A stretch of 64,000 nucleotides of DNA from a virus. Position 1 is the first letter of the stretch. Each line of letters starts with the position of its first letter. The notes below the pieces were generated by a model. That model saw only the letters and a program-made list of their open reading frames with translations. It was not told the DNA's origin and made no database searches. The DNA is taken from IMG/VR virus record IMGVR_UViG_3300009128_000006, positions 26,157 to 90,156 of that record. The stretch is one strand, 5' to 3'. Below, piece after piece: positions 42,227 through 50,472 of the stretch. Position numbers and translations under genes: made by a program.

Positions 42227-42531
42227 GCGGTCAGGTGATTTCGGTAGCGCATCGATTTGCACCACGTGCTGGTCGTGTGTTTACTGCTTCCTACATCGAC
42301 ATCGACTATCTGCGAGAGCGCTGTCAGCGGGCGCTCGACGAGTACAACGTGGAGTGGAGGTTCCTCATCGCCTTTGACGTACCGGTAGGTACTCGTGTGG
42401 AGGAGGTGTTGAAGAAGCACATCCCGGCTCTCTCGTCGGTAGATGTAGAGCTTCAGGGCAAGAAGCACGTGGTGGCGTTCTCGACTAAGTCGCCCGAAGG
42501 TGTGAAGTACGGCTACTGCTTCACTCTCTGA
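42223..42531 (+). CDS. Small uncharacterised protein
   Basis: 102 aa in ATGA overlap with the previous gene. A beta strand/helix/strand sequence (FTASYIDIDYLRERCQRALD, then VEWRFLIAFDVPVGTR) ending in a beta strand. It forms a probable operon with the small upstream gene and the Dam-type gene 45 bases downstream. No recognised motif. Confidence 0.6.
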   Translation: MSGQVISVAHRFAPRAGRVFTASYIDIDYLRERCQRALDEYNVEWRFLIAFDVPVGTRVEEVLKKHIPALSSVDVELQGKKHVVAFSTKSPEGVKYGYCFTL

Positions 42532-42576
42532 GATTTTCCGTCACAAGGCTGATGGACGGGCACCAGGAGTTAGCCC

Positions 42577-43413
42577 ATGCCGATCGTAAAGTGGCCCGGC
42601 GGAAAAGCGCGGGCCTTGAAGTACCTCCTTCCCGTGATCCGCGAAGGCACGGCGGGAGGGTTCGACACCTACCATGAGCCTTTCGTAGGAGGAGGGGCTG
42701 TCTTCTTTGCTCTCCAAGAGCAGGGAGCCATCACACATGCCGTGCTCTCGGATGGCAATGCCAAGCTCATCCGGATGTACCGAGGCGTTCGGGACAACGT
42801 CGATGAGGTCACGAAGGTCCTGACAGGGCTGGCCTCGTCAGACAGTGCCCGGCAGTTCCGGGTCATGCGGGCACGGTTCAACCAGATGCCGATGGCCTGG
42901 TCGGACACCGAGTTCGCTGCAGTGTTCATCTACCTGAACCGTGCAGGGTACAACGGCCTCTACCGAGAGAACTCCCGTGGGGATTTCAACACACCCTTCG
43001 CGGGCCCACCCCATCGAGAGCTGGGGGCGGGAATCATCTATGTGGAGGAGCTACGGAAGTGTGCGGAGGCCCTGCAGTGTGCAGAGCTCCGCCATAGCTC
43101 CTTCGAAGACAGCCTTGTTCTCGTAGAAGACGGGGACTTGGTCTATGCCGATCCTCCGTACTACGGGACTTCGTCTCAGATGTACTCGGCAGGGTCGTTC
43201 GGAGAGGAAGAGCAACGGTTCCTGGCTACTGGCTTGGGAGCAGTTGCTGATGACGAAGCCCTGGTAGTGGCTTCGAACTCCGACACTGAGTTCACGCGTG
43301 AGATCTATGGTGAGCAAGGCTTCGCCATGCGGGAGAGTCGCCGCGTGAACTCCATCAACAGAAACTCAGATGACAGGTCTCCGAAGGCGGACCTCATCTT
43401 CACATCTTTCTGA
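42577..43413 (+). CDS. dam: Dam-type adenine DNA methyltransferase
   Basis: 278 aa. D12-class N6-adenine methyltransferase pattern: VKWPGGKARALKYLLPV, then HEPFVGGGAVFFAL (SAM binding), a helical target-recognition part (YLNRAGYNGLYRENSRGDFN) and the catalytic DPPYYGTS. Enzymes of this class methylate adenine in GATC-like sites. GATC is frequent in the window, so the gene could protect the phage from restriction or mark newly replicated DNA, but its site is not proven. The reading frame continues the + strand block that also holds the ParB-like gene. Confidence 0.93.
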   Translation: MPIVKWPGGKARALKYLLPVIREGTAGGFDTYHEPFVGGGAVFFALQEQGAITHAVLSDGNAKLIRMYRGVRDNVDEVTKVLTGLASSDSARQFRVMRARFNQMPMAWSDTEFAAVFIYLNRAGYNGLYRENSRGDFNTPFAGPPHRELGAGIIYVEELRKCAEALQCAELRHSSFEDSLVLVEDGDLVYADPPYYGTSSQMYSAGSFGEEEQRFLATGLGAVADDEALVVASNSDTEFTREIYGEQGFAMRESRRVNSINRNSDDRSPKADLIFTSF

Positions 43414-43423
43414 GAGGCTCTAC

Positions 43424-44296
43424 ATGAGCGCATACGAGGAAGGGACCGTCCAGGTCCTCCCCATCGACCAGATCAAGGTCGGTGTTAACATCACCAACAT
43501 TCGGACGGTCTACAGCGATGAGGCCATCCGTGAACTTGCCGAGTCCATCTACAACCAGGGACTCCTCGTTCCCGTCATCGTCATGGAGGCCGAAGACGCC
43601 AAGGGCGATGAGATCTGGGAGCTGGTCTGCGGCTCTCGTCGTCTGCGGGCCATCGCCTACATCCAGACGAACATCGACCAGGACTGGAACAACGGCGAGA
43701 TCGATGTCCGAGTGTTCGAGGGCTCCCTCGAGGAGGCAGAGCTCGTCAACGGTGTGGAGAACATCGAGCGGGCTGAGGTCGATGCCGTCGACACCGCGGC
43801 ATGGCTCTACCGGCTCGTAGAGACCGGCTACACCCAGGACGACCTGGCCAAGAAGATCCACAAGTCGCCGGCGTGGGTGTCGGCACGGATCTCCTTCCAC
43901 CGGAAGGCTTCCGATGGCCTCAAGAAGGCCTACCGTGAGGGGCTGATGTCCTTCACCACGGCCTGTGAGCTGGCCAAGAACCTCAATGAAGAGGACCAGC
44001 TCAAGCGCATCCGCAAGGCTCGCCTGAACAACGAGAAGCTCATCAAGTTCGAGGATGCCAAGCATGCTGGCGATCCCGACCGAGTCTCTCGGCCCTCTGC
44101 CAAGGCCAGGGCTGACATGCAGGCGTACGCCGAGTCGCTGGCTGGTGACCCCAAGTACGGCAACGCGCATGGCGTCGCTATGGCCCTTCGCTGGGTCGAT
44201 GGTACACTGTCTCAGGAAGAGATCAAGACGGATGTGATCGAATGGATTCGAACCGAGAAGAAGGACAAGGACAGCTCCGAGGACGAGACGGAGTGA
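43424..44296 (+). CDS. ParB/Spo0J-like DNA-binding protein
   Basis: 290 aa from ATG 43424 (GAGAGGCTCTAC before it). ParB N-terminal domain: VQVLPIDQIKVGVNI, NIRTVYSDEAIRELAESIYN, and VCGSRRLRAIAYIQ (the G-x-R-R CTP-binding box). A middle HTH follows (YTQDDLAKKIHKSPAWVS) and then a basic helical linker. No ParA gene is nearby, so segregation is unlikely; phage ParB-like proteins may act as regulators or nucleases. Ends in an acidic C-terminus (KKDKDSSEDETE) and overlaps a tiny gene. Confidence 0.85.
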   Translation: MSAYEEGTVQVLPIDQIKVGVNITNIRTVYSDEAIRELAESIYNQGLLVPVIVMEAEDAKGDEIWELVCGSRRLRAIAYIQTNIDQDWNNGEIDVRVFEGSLEEAELVNGVENIERAEVDAVDTAAWLYRLVETGYTQDDLAKKIHKSPAWVSARISFHRKASDGLKKAYREGLMSFTTACELAKNLNEEDQLKRIRKARLNNEKLIKFEDAKHAGDPDRVSRPSAKARADMQAYAESLAGDPKYGNAHGVAMALRWVDGTLSQEEIKTDVIEWIRTEKKDKDSSEDETE

Positions 44297-44427
44297 TCCC
44301 GGGGGTCAGGCTTATCGGCTGGGCAAAGGAGCGGGCTGTCCTGCTCCTTGCGACCCTCACCGCATCCGGCCACGTGGAGTACCGCGTAGTCGGGAGCTTC
44401 TCGATGGGGCAGCCCGCCGAGGCGTAG
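44293..44427 (+). CDS. Very small uncharacterised protein
   Basis: 44 aa from GTG 44293, which overlaps the ParB-like stop (GTGA). Sequence: LIGWAKERAVLLLATLTASG, then beta-like HVEYRVVGSFSMG. The overlap and the hairpin just after it support a real gene, but short length makes this uncertain. Confidence 0.45.
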   Translation: MIPGVRLIGWAKERAVLLLATLTASGHVEYRVVGSFSMGQPAEA

Positions 44428-44436
44428 AGATAGAGG

Positions 44437-44454
44437 CAGCCCACGGCGGGGCTG
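44437..44454. terminator. Bidirectional terminator candidate
   Basis: CAGCCC (44437-44442) pairs with GGGCTG (44449-44454), with extra AGAG/CTCT pairing outside and a short T-rich stretch. It separates two convergent gene groups. Confidence 0.45.
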
Positions 44455-44459
44455 TTCTC

Positions 44460-44726
44460 TTAGCCCTTGATCTTCCCCTTCACGATGTGAAGCTCGACAG
44501 GACCAATCCCCTTCATCCGCTCTTCGATGTAGGGCACGATGGTGATGAGCTGGGCCTTGCACAGACTCATGTTGTCTGTTCCGAGGGTAAGCAACACAGT
44601 GTCCGTGTTCGAGCTGAACCCAACACTCACGAAGATGATGGATTCATAGGCGAGTAGAACATCTTCGAGCTCCGCTCGTAGAGCGAGCTTCGCATCGTCG
44701 AGGTGCGGAACTGTCTCACGGGGCAT
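44460..44726 (-). CDS. Small uncharacterised protein
   Basis: 88 aa with GAGGTAA before its ATG. Sequence: a helix (DDAKLALRAELEDVLLAYES), two hydrophobic strands (IIFVSVGFSSNTDTVLLTLG) and a final helix with a basic end. It overlaps the end of the two-helix membrane gene upstream. No motif recognised; possible accessory of the neighbouring holin-like protein. Confidence 0.55.
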   Translation of the reverse strand: MPRETVPHLDDAKLALRAELEDVLLAYESIIFVSVGFSSNTDTVLLTLGTDNMSLCKAQLITIVPYIEERMKGIGPVELHIVKGKIKG

Positions 44727-45117
44727 GCTTCTTTACCTCTGCCATAGCTCCAGCGACCTTCTCTGTGATCTTCGTCACTGAAGACCCGTACTTGTCGAGA
44801 GCCCATACTCCAAGAAGGTAGCCTGTGGCGAGCCAGCCCTCGAGGACGATGAGGGATAGGGCAAGCGGCCGCTGGTCCGCCTCGATGGTCTTATTCAACA
44901 GGTAGGCCAAGACCAGGAAGACCACCATGAAGGACGTCCACTTCTTGGACATCCATGGCGGCTTGTCGTTCTTGTCCAGCTCGTCGATAGGAGCCCGCTG
45001 AGCCGCCTCAGGCGTCCACATCATCCCCTCGGTACTCTCCAGAGGCTCGCTGCGGAGATCATCGAAGGAAGGGTGAGGTGCGCTCGGAGCGCTACTCGGT
45101 GTGGACGATGAGGGCAT
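44716..45117 (-). CDS. Two-span membrane protein, holin-like
   Basis: 133 aa. A Ser/Pro-rich N-terminus is followed by one clear membrane span (TSFMVVFLVLAYLLN) and a second (LALSLIVLEGWLATGYLLG), then a basic/amphipathic tail (LDKYGSSVTKITEKVAGAM). Small phage proteins with two membrane helices and a charged tail are often holins, but no other lysis gene is adjacent, so this is a guess. The gene overlaps the downstream end of the fibre gene. Confidence 0.55.
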   Translation of the reverse strand: MPSSSTPSSAPSAPHPSFDDLRSEPLESTEGMMWTPEAAQRAPIDELDKNDKPPWMSKKWTSFMVVFLVLAYLLNKTIEADQRPLALSLIVLEGWLATGYLLGVWALDKYGSSVTKITEKVAGAMAEVKKHAP

Positions 45118-46738
45118 TCAGGCTGGCCGCGTTGTCGGTGTGCGCGGTACCCCAGTCGGCAGAGACCTTGACGACCATGGCAGCCGTGGTGTCAACCCCT
45201 GCGAGGCTCTTGTACTCCGCACCCATGGTCGCTCCGGGACCTCCCAGATCACCACGGTCTCCCAAGCAGCTGCTCCCAGAGACGATGGCCGTCCGGCTGC
45301 TGTCCGTGCCAGCTCCGTATATGAGACAGCGGAGCTCGAAGATGCCCACTGCCAGGTCGTTGGAGATCGTCTCGGAGCGGGTCGTGAGGAGGTGGCCGTT
45401 CAGATACACCTTCAACTCGAGGGTGTCGCCGCCGTCCTTCACCAGGATGTCGCCTACAGCTGCATGGATCCGAAGTGCGCGTCCCGGCTTCAAGGTGTTC
45501 GCCGGGACAGTGTACTGCTGATCGAAGTCGGTCTCAGCGGCTTCGTCCGTGACTGTGTTCGACTCCGCCACGTTGGAGAACGCACGGCCACCGATCTTCA
45601 GGTCGGTCCCGCCAATGATGCCGTCCTTCGTCGTCGCAGAACCAGTGATCTCCACATCGCCCAGGCACTTGGCCTTCTTGTGGATGTTGACCTCTTCGGC
45701 CCCGTTGGTCGAAGTCGTGCTGACGTACTTGTTCAGACCCTGACGGATGACGAAGAAGTCGACCGTGTTGTCCGGCCCTGTGAAAACGATGGCTCCGGTG
45801 CTGTCCACCGCGATGCCGGCCGTACCCGCATCGATGTCGATGCCGCCATCAGCATGTGAAGCATAGAGCCGTACGGCGGCCGCATCGGCCACTGCAGAGT
45901 CCACGATGAACTGAGAACAGGTGACCGAGAAGTCATCGGTCGGAGCGTTGTAGGCGAACCCACCGCCCACCTGCGAGTATGAGCCTCCATCCGTGACGGA
46001 GAGCACACCGTCGACATCCACTGAGCCGGAGAAGGTTGTCGCACCACTCCCAAGGAAGTTGAAGGCAGGGTTGGTGGTGGTGTTGCCGAAGGAGACGACC
46101 TCGGACGTGTTGACCGTAGAGACCGCGAAGTAGGCGTTGGCACCTTCGGCGACCTTCCAGGCAGCGACCTTGTTGTCGGCGATGGTCCACAGGCCATTGT
46201 CCGAGGACAGCAGACTCAAATCTCCGGTAGAGGTGTCCGCCACCACGGCTGAGGTCGCGACCTTGCCGACTGTGACCGTACGATCTCCACCAGTACCGAT
46301 GCCGATGTCCTGGTCGACGTTGTCATTGCCGAGCAGGATCTCCGCCGAGGAGTTGATCTCGACGTTGCCCACCGCGTCGATGTGGTGCACCCCGGTCGTC
46401 ACCGACCTGGTGCCACCAGTACCGCTGTACAGCTCCAGACGGAGCGCGGTGACGGTGGCGGAGCCCACCTGCATGAGCTCCGAACCGTTCGAGGTCGTGA
46501 AGACCAGGTAGTCGTTCGTCCCCTCACGAACACGCCACGCATCGGCGTCGTCGTCGTCGAGGAGCTTGTCGCTCTGGGGCACGCCTTCCAGCTGGAAGGC
46601 GTACTCCGTTCCAGTCTCGTCGAGGAAGTACGGAAGACGGTCCGTCTTCGTGTACCAGTACGCCTGACCAGCAGGCGGGGTAGCAGGAGCAGAGCCCAGC
46701 CGTTGGGCGAGCTGATCAACGCGGATGACGCCGGGCAT
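45092..46738 (-). CDS. Tail-fibre-like beta-rich protein
   Basis: 548 aa. N-terminal region: GQAYWYTKTDRLPYFLDETG, a motif seen at the start of several phage tail or appendage proteins. The middle has repeated Gly/Asn/Thr-rich beta repeats (VGNVEINSSAEILLGNDNV, ITGSATTKDGIIGGTDLKIG), typical of triple beta-helices. The C-terminal 130 residues form a more compact beta domain (LKPGRALRIHAAVGDIL, DTLELKVYLNGHLL), possibly a receptor-contact head. Similar gene order (fibre cluster on the minus strand) continues at 47904 and 50463. Receptor is unknown. Confidence 0.65.
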   Translation of the reverse strand: MPGVIRVDQLAQRLGSAPATPPAGQAYWYTKTDRLPYFLDETGTEYAFQLEGVPQSDKLLDDDDADAWRVREGTNDYLVFTTSNGSELMQVGSATVTALRLELYSGTGGTRSVTTGVHHIDAVGNVEINSSAEILLGNDNVDQDIGIGTGGDRTVTVGKVATSAVVADTSTGDLSLLSSDNGLWTIADNKVAAWKVAEGANAYFAVSTVNTSEVVSFGNTTTNPAFNFLGSGATTFSGSVDVDGVLSVTDGGSYSQVGGGFAYNAPTDDFSVTCSQFIVDSAVADAAAVRLYASHADGGIDIDAGTAGIAVDSTGAIVFTGPDNTVDFFVIRQGLNKYVSTTSTNGAEEVNIHKKAKCLGDVEITGSATTKDGIIGGTDLKIGGRAFSNVAESNTVTDEAAETDFDQQYTVPANTLKPGRALRIHAAVGDILVKDGGDTLELKVYLNGHLLTTRSETISNDLAVGIFELRCLIYGAGTDSSRTAIVSGSSCLGDRGDLGGPGATMGAEYKSLAGVDTTAAMVVKVSADWGTAHTDNAASLNALIVHTE

Positions 46739-46874
46739 CGGGACCTCTCAAAGGCAGGGACTCCAGAGCAGTTTAACGCATACCGCCTCCATATCCCCTC
46801 GCCCTTGTGGACGGTCCTCCTTCAAGCTATGAAGCGTGTACTCACAAACTGAACTGCTGCCCCTGGAGTGAGTG

Positions 46875-47207
46875 ATGAAGCATCAGCTTCCCTGGACCGC
46901 CGTGAAGGCGAAGGATGGATTCTTCCACGTCGCTGATGCCCATGGCGAACGTGTTGTCACCGTCGGCAACGAGGCCGAGGATGGACAGACGGCTGAGATG
47001 ATCGCCGCCTGTGTGAACATGAGCGGCATCACCTGGATGATCTTCCGGCATGCTGTTCAGGTTCCGCATCTGATGATGCAGTTGCACGGAGAGATGGCGA
47101 AGCACGTCACGAGCCAGGCCGATGATGTCAAGGCCGTGCTCGACGACTGCCTGGAGGATGAGCTGGAGCCCGACGAGGATGTCGACGATGAGCCGTCCGA
47201 CACCTGA
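46875..47207 (+). CDS. Small uncharacterised protein
   Basis: 110 aa from ATG 46875, six bases after GGAG. A beta-hairpin N-terminus (WTAVKAKDGFFHVADAHGER) and helical middle precede an acidic tail (DDCLEDELEPDEDVDDEPSD). Very acidic C-terminus suggests interaction with a basic partner or DNA mimicry, but nothing more can be said. The next gene starts inside it. Confidence 0.55.
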   Translation: MKHQLPWTAVKAKDGFFHVADAHGERVVTVGNEAEDGQTAEMIAACVNMSGITWMIFRHAVQVPHLMMQLHGEMAKHVTSQADDVKAVLDDCLEDELEPDEDVDDEPSDT

Positions 47208-47493
47208 GTCCGGTCTGGTCTCGGTTGGAGACCAGGTTGAGTTCGACTACAAGGGTGCGTCTATCGTAGGGACTTTGGTCTACCTGGGACGGCAACACTC
47301 AGCTACACGCCGTGTAGATGTGAACCGTTTGGTCTACTGGACCTCTGGCGTAGAACGCAATCGCTTTGTGGCTCTGAGGAAGAGCGGAGCCCGCGACAAG
47401 TTCATCAAGTACAGGTCGCCTTCTTCGAAGGGCTTCATCGTCCGGGTGGGAGACTGCTACTACTCCCCGGAAGTGGTCTACCTTTCTACTTGA
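47188..47493 (+). CDS. Small uncharacterised protein
   Basis: 101 aa from ATG 47188 (GAGGATG site eight bases before). A beta-rich small domain: VSVGDQVEFDYKGASIVGTL, then VDVNRLVYWTSGVERNRFV and a basic C-terminus with YRSPSSKGFIVRVGD, similar in feel to SH3/Tudor-like nucleic-acid binding folds. It overlaps the previous gene by 20 bases and ends within a convergent minus-strand gene. Confidence 0.55.
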   Translation: MSRPTPESGLVSVGDQVEFDYKGASIVGTLVYLGRQHSATRRVDVNRLVYWTSGVERNRFVALRKSGARDKFIKYRSPSSKGFIVRVGDCYYSPEVVYLST

Positions 47494-47834
47494 AGATCGC
47501 GTGCATGATGACGGCGAGCTCTTCGGAGGTCCCTGGCGCACCACCTTTTACGGAAGCAGTACTGCCCTCCTTTTGGCACCATGAATCCGAAGGGGATGTG
47601 TGCTTCCATAGGAGAGCCTTGCCCTTCAACACATATTGTCAGGGTCTTATGTCTCTGACCCGATCCGGTTTCGATGTCGATGTAGACGACTGCGGGGTTG
47701 TTCCGCTGGGATCTCAGATGGGCCTGCCCTTGGACAAACAGCGTGCCCTTTGAGCCGTTTGTCTGCCACACATCCCAGCCGAAGCTCTTTTCCTGGTCAT
47801 CCAGCTGTGTACAGACCGACCATTTGTGTGACAT
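47478..47834 (-). CDS. Small uncharacterised protein
   Basis: 118 aa with GGAAAG before ATG 47834. A beta-rich sequence, for example TLFVQGQAHLRSQRNNPAVV and THE-like strands (HKTLTICVEGQGSPMEAHIPF), then a Cys- and Arg-rich C-terminus (YCFRKRWCARDLRRARRHH). The last residues overlap the convergent gene by 16 bases. Function unknown. Confidence 0.5.
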   Translation of the reverse strand: MSHKWSVCTQLDDQEKSFGWDVWQTNGSKGTLFVQGQAHLRSQRNNPAVVYIDIETGSGQRHKTLTICVEGQGSPMEAHIPFGFMVPKGGQYCFRKRWCARDLRRARRHHARDLQVER

Positions 47835-47853
47835 GGGCTTTCCATAACGAAGA

Positions 47854-47879
47854 AGGGGTGGGCCTCTCGACCCACCCCT
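47854..47879 (-). terminator. Fibre-operon terminator hairpin
   Basis: A perfect 9-bp stem (47854-47862 with 47871-47879) and 8-base loop, followed on the minus strand by TTCTTCGTT, just after the 47904-49712 gene. Confidence 0.65.
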
Positions 47880-47903
47880 ACCATACCTCGCCGGGTAGTC
47901 GGC

Positions 47904-49712
47904 TTAGTACACCGACCAGATGTCCGAGCCCTTGTGGATGAACGTCGCCGACTCGCGGGCCGCGAGGTCATAGGCGATGTCCTCGCCCAACCCGTCGATG
48001 TTCCCACCGGAGCCCGGCTTCACCTGCACGTCGAAGGCCGCATCGGTGTCGTGCTTCACCGTGAGGATGCGCCCGGTCGCCGGAGCCGCCTCGAACTGGC
48101 AGTCACGGGCCGCCGTCAGGGTGGCCGTGAAGTGGACGTTGCGGTCCGTCGCCAACACGGTGTAGTTCGCATCCGTACCGTGGTTCGTGAAGGTCCGGAC
48201 CTCGGCACCAGTGGCCTTGAAGATGCCATCGAAGTCGACGTCGGTCCCGAAGTAGTTCCAGCGGTTGCCACCCACCGCGCCATGGGCCTCGGTGTCGCTC
48301 GTCGGAACGGTGCTGTGGACGTGGTCCGCACGAGCCAGATGTGCCGAGACACCCGTCACTGCGACTGCGGCATCCGGAGACGGCGCGGTGTCCGCGAGGA
48401 TGTCGTGGCTGTGATCGGAGCGGGCGAACGTGTCCGCCGTACCCTGCCCGTCGGCCGTGGTGGCGCTCAGAGAGGTGTCGGGCGTGCCCCAGGTGATGCC
48501 CAGGACGCCGTTGGTGTTGGTCAGGCCGGCCGCCGGAGTACCGTAGAGGATGTCGCCCAGCGAGGAGGTGATCGCCGCCGCTGTGGAACCCTTGCCGGCC
48601 TGCCAGAAGCCATCCGTGGCCACCTGCATGACTGCCACCTCGACCTTCGTGATCGTGCCAGCCGCGCCAGCCGACGTGGTGAAGGTGTCGCGGCAGAAGA
48701 GGTGGGCCGGAGAGCCTGCGCCCGCTGCCGGGGCAGAGGCGAGGTACACCTTCTCCGGAGTGGAGCCGGTGTCGGTGCTGGCGACCTCACAGAGGCCATC
48801 GTTCGCGCCGTTGGTGCCGTCGAGGGCGACGATGTCACCGACCGAGAAGACCGAGGCGTCGGTCACGGTCACGTAACCGTCGACTTCACCGAGACCGGTG
48901 AAGATACCGTCGGCATGGACGTTCTGCTGCACGGTAGTCGGGTCGAACCGGACTGTGAGGCCACCCGTGACGGCCGCGTCCGAGGTGTAGCCGTTGTTGA
49001 GGTCGATGTAGTTGTCTTCGACCAGGACCGTCTCGGTGTCGATGTTGGTCAGGCCCTGCGCGAAGATCTGACCCACGATGGTGAGGTCGCCGCCGATCCG
49101 TGCGTTGCCGTTCTGGACGTCCAGCTGGGTCGAGCCCGCCACGCCGCCGAGGGCCAGGGTGTCGAAGGTCACCGACGCGGTGGTGTTGATGTCCTGCGGG
49201 GTACTCAGCACCGGGTTCCCGGTCGTGCCGTCACCGTTGGTCACGGAGACCTGGTTCGCGGTACCCGTCAGGGTCCGGCGAGCGAAGGCACCCGCGCCGG
49301 TCTTGACCAGGTAGCCAGCCGTCGCGTCCAGCGCGGCCAGTGCATCCAGGTCTGCGTCCCAGGCCTGGACTCCGTCTGCCCCGGCGTCGCCGCGGTCGGA
49401 AGCCATCAGCACGTTGCTGCCCTCGACGGACACCCGACCCGCGCTGACGCGGGCGATGGTCGTGTCGGTCGCGTGACCGAGCTCGATGCCCGTGAACTGC
49501 GGGCTGTCCTCGGTACCGACGCCGATCTCGGAGGCCGCAGCCGCCGCGTTGGCGAGGTCGAAGAGGGTGTCGCGAGCGTACGCGCTGAGGGAATGGTACC
49601 CTGCCATCCCGCTCGCATCGAGGGCGATCAGCTCGATCGCGCTGTTGCCAGCACCGAGCTTCTTCAGCGCACGAAGGGCCCCTTGGCCCTTGGGAAATGA
49701 ACCGTATGCCAC
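47904..49712 (-). CDS. Tail-fibre-like protein with H-x-H motifs
   Basis: 602 aa from GTG 49712 with GGAG upstream. N-terminal 60 residues are helical; long beta-rich middle (VAGSTQLDVQNGNARIGGDL) with Gly/Thr/Asn loops. Two fibre motifs near residues 430-470: FARSDHSHDI and RADHVHST, the H-x-H metal-binding pattern known from T4 gp37-type long-tail-fibre and other phage fibres. The C-terminus (VQVKPGSGGNIDGLGEDIAY) resembles a tail-fibre tip. The codons are GC-biased. A recognised promoter-like TATACT on this strand (49767-49762) lies 50 bases upstream. Confidence 0.75.
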   Translation of the reverse strand: MAYGSFPKGQGALRALKKLGAGNSAIELIALDASGMAGYHSLSAYARDTLFDLANAAAAASEIGVGTEDSPQFTGIELGHATDTTIARVSAGRVSVEGSNVLMASDRGDAGADGVQAWDADLDALAALDATAGYLVKTGAGAFARRTLTGTANQVSVTNGDGTTGNPVLSTPQDINTTASVTFDTLALGGVAGSTQLDVQNGNARIGGDLTIVGQIFAQGLTNIDTETVLVEDNYIDLNNGYTSDAAVTGGLTVRFDPTTVQQNVHADGIFTGLGEVDGYVTVTDASVFSVGDIVALDGTNGANDGLCEVASTDTGSTPEKVYLASAPAAGAGSPAHLFCRDTFTTSAGAAGTITKVEVAVMQVATDGFWQAGKGSTAAAITSSLGDILYGTPAAGLTNTNGVLGITWGTPDTSLSATTADGQGTADTFARSDHSHDILADTAPSPDAAVAVTGVSAHLARADHVHSTVPTSDTEAHGAVGGNRWNYFGTDVDFDGIFKATGAEVRTFTNHGTDANYTVLATDRNVHFTATLTAARDCQFEAAPATGRILTVKHDTDAAFDVQVKPGSGGNIDGLGEDIAYDLAARESATFIHKGSDIWSVY

Positions 49713-49761
49713 AGTGGAACTCCTGCGATTGCGCAGTTGAGGTCACGAGGGCAGCACCGAA

Positions 49762-49767
49762 AGTATA
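49762..49767 (-). promoter_or_regulatory. -10-like TATACT (minus strand)
   Basis: TATACT on the minus strand, about 50 bases before the fibre gene start at 49712; no -35 box. Confidence 0.35.
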
Positions 49768-49786
49768 ACCGCGAGAGCGGTGCAAG

Positions 49787-50053
49787 TCATCCGGCAGGCT
49801 CTTTTGCCTCTTCCATGACCGTCTCAGCCGCGAAGATGTGGATCCCTCGGCGGCGGCCAATACCCAGCTCCAGCCGATCTACACGCACCCTGCCGACAGA
49901 GATACTTCCGTCGAGATGGTGCATCATCCTGGAACAGGAGATGGTCACCTTGATGTTCATCCGGTCTAAGGCCTTGTTGCCGATGGCCAGAGCCATCGCC
50001 ACAGCACCCTCGTTCTCGATATCGTCTGCGTTGAAGACGAAGTCCTTTTGCAT
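49787..50053 (-). CDS. Small uncharacterised protein
   Basis: 88 aa. ATG 50053 is chosen because a G-rich GGGGGG stretch lies about eight bases before it. Sequence: QKDFVFNADDIENEGAVAMA, then a helix and beta ends. Located in the fibre gene region; possibly a fibre chaperone or adhesin accessory, but no evidence beyond position. Confidence 0.5.
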   Translation of the reverse strand: MQKDFVFNADDIENEGAVAMALAIGNKALDRMNIKVTISCSRMMHHLDGSISVGRVRVDRLELGIGRRRGIHIFAAETVMEEAKEPAG

Positions 50054-50157
50054 GCCACACCCCCCCATAAAGAGGAACGGCCCCCACCCTCGAAAAGGTG
50101 AGAGCCTCGGGGCCTCGCCGTGGTGACGAGGTGCTGCCCCCGTTCATGGGCATTAAC

Positions 50158-50472
50158 CTACGATGCGGCGTAGCTGACGATCCGTTTCGTGAACCGTACG
50201 GACTCGTCGTTCCCGATCTCGTAGTCGGCTTCACCGTCCACGCTCGAACCCGGGAACTCTGCTGTCACCACGTTGCTGCCGGCAGGTCCGCGACCCTTCA
50301 CTTCGTGCTCTGAACCACGCTTCGCTGTGGCCGAGAACCTGATCGTGATGGCCCCGGTAGAGAGGTCACATACGATTTGAGCATCGCGCGCCTTCACGTC
50401 GTAGGGCGACATCGATGCTGTGACCTCCTTTACGAGAGGAGGTCCCTGGCGCTTAAGGAGGTTCAACGCCAT
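50158..50472 (-). CDS. Small beta-rich protein in fibre region
   Basis: 104 aa; GGAG five bases before its ATG. Beta-rich sequence (QIVCDLSTGAITIRFSATAK) with a Gly-rich loop and a final basic strand, similar to small fibre-tip or adaptor domains. It overlaps the end of the next upstream gene by 10 bases. Probably co-transcribed with the 50463-52015 genes. Confidence 0.55.
   Translation of the reverse strand: MALNLLKRQGPPLVKEVTASMSPYDVKARDAQIVCDLSTGAITIRFSATAKRGSEHEVKGRGPAGSNVVTAEFPGSSVDGEADYEIGNDESVRFTKRIVSYAAS

Noticed and set aside
43424-44296. Plasmid-like partition (ParAB) system
   Set aside because: ParB-like gene is alone; no ParA ATPase is nearby, and all other genes are lytic-phage type.
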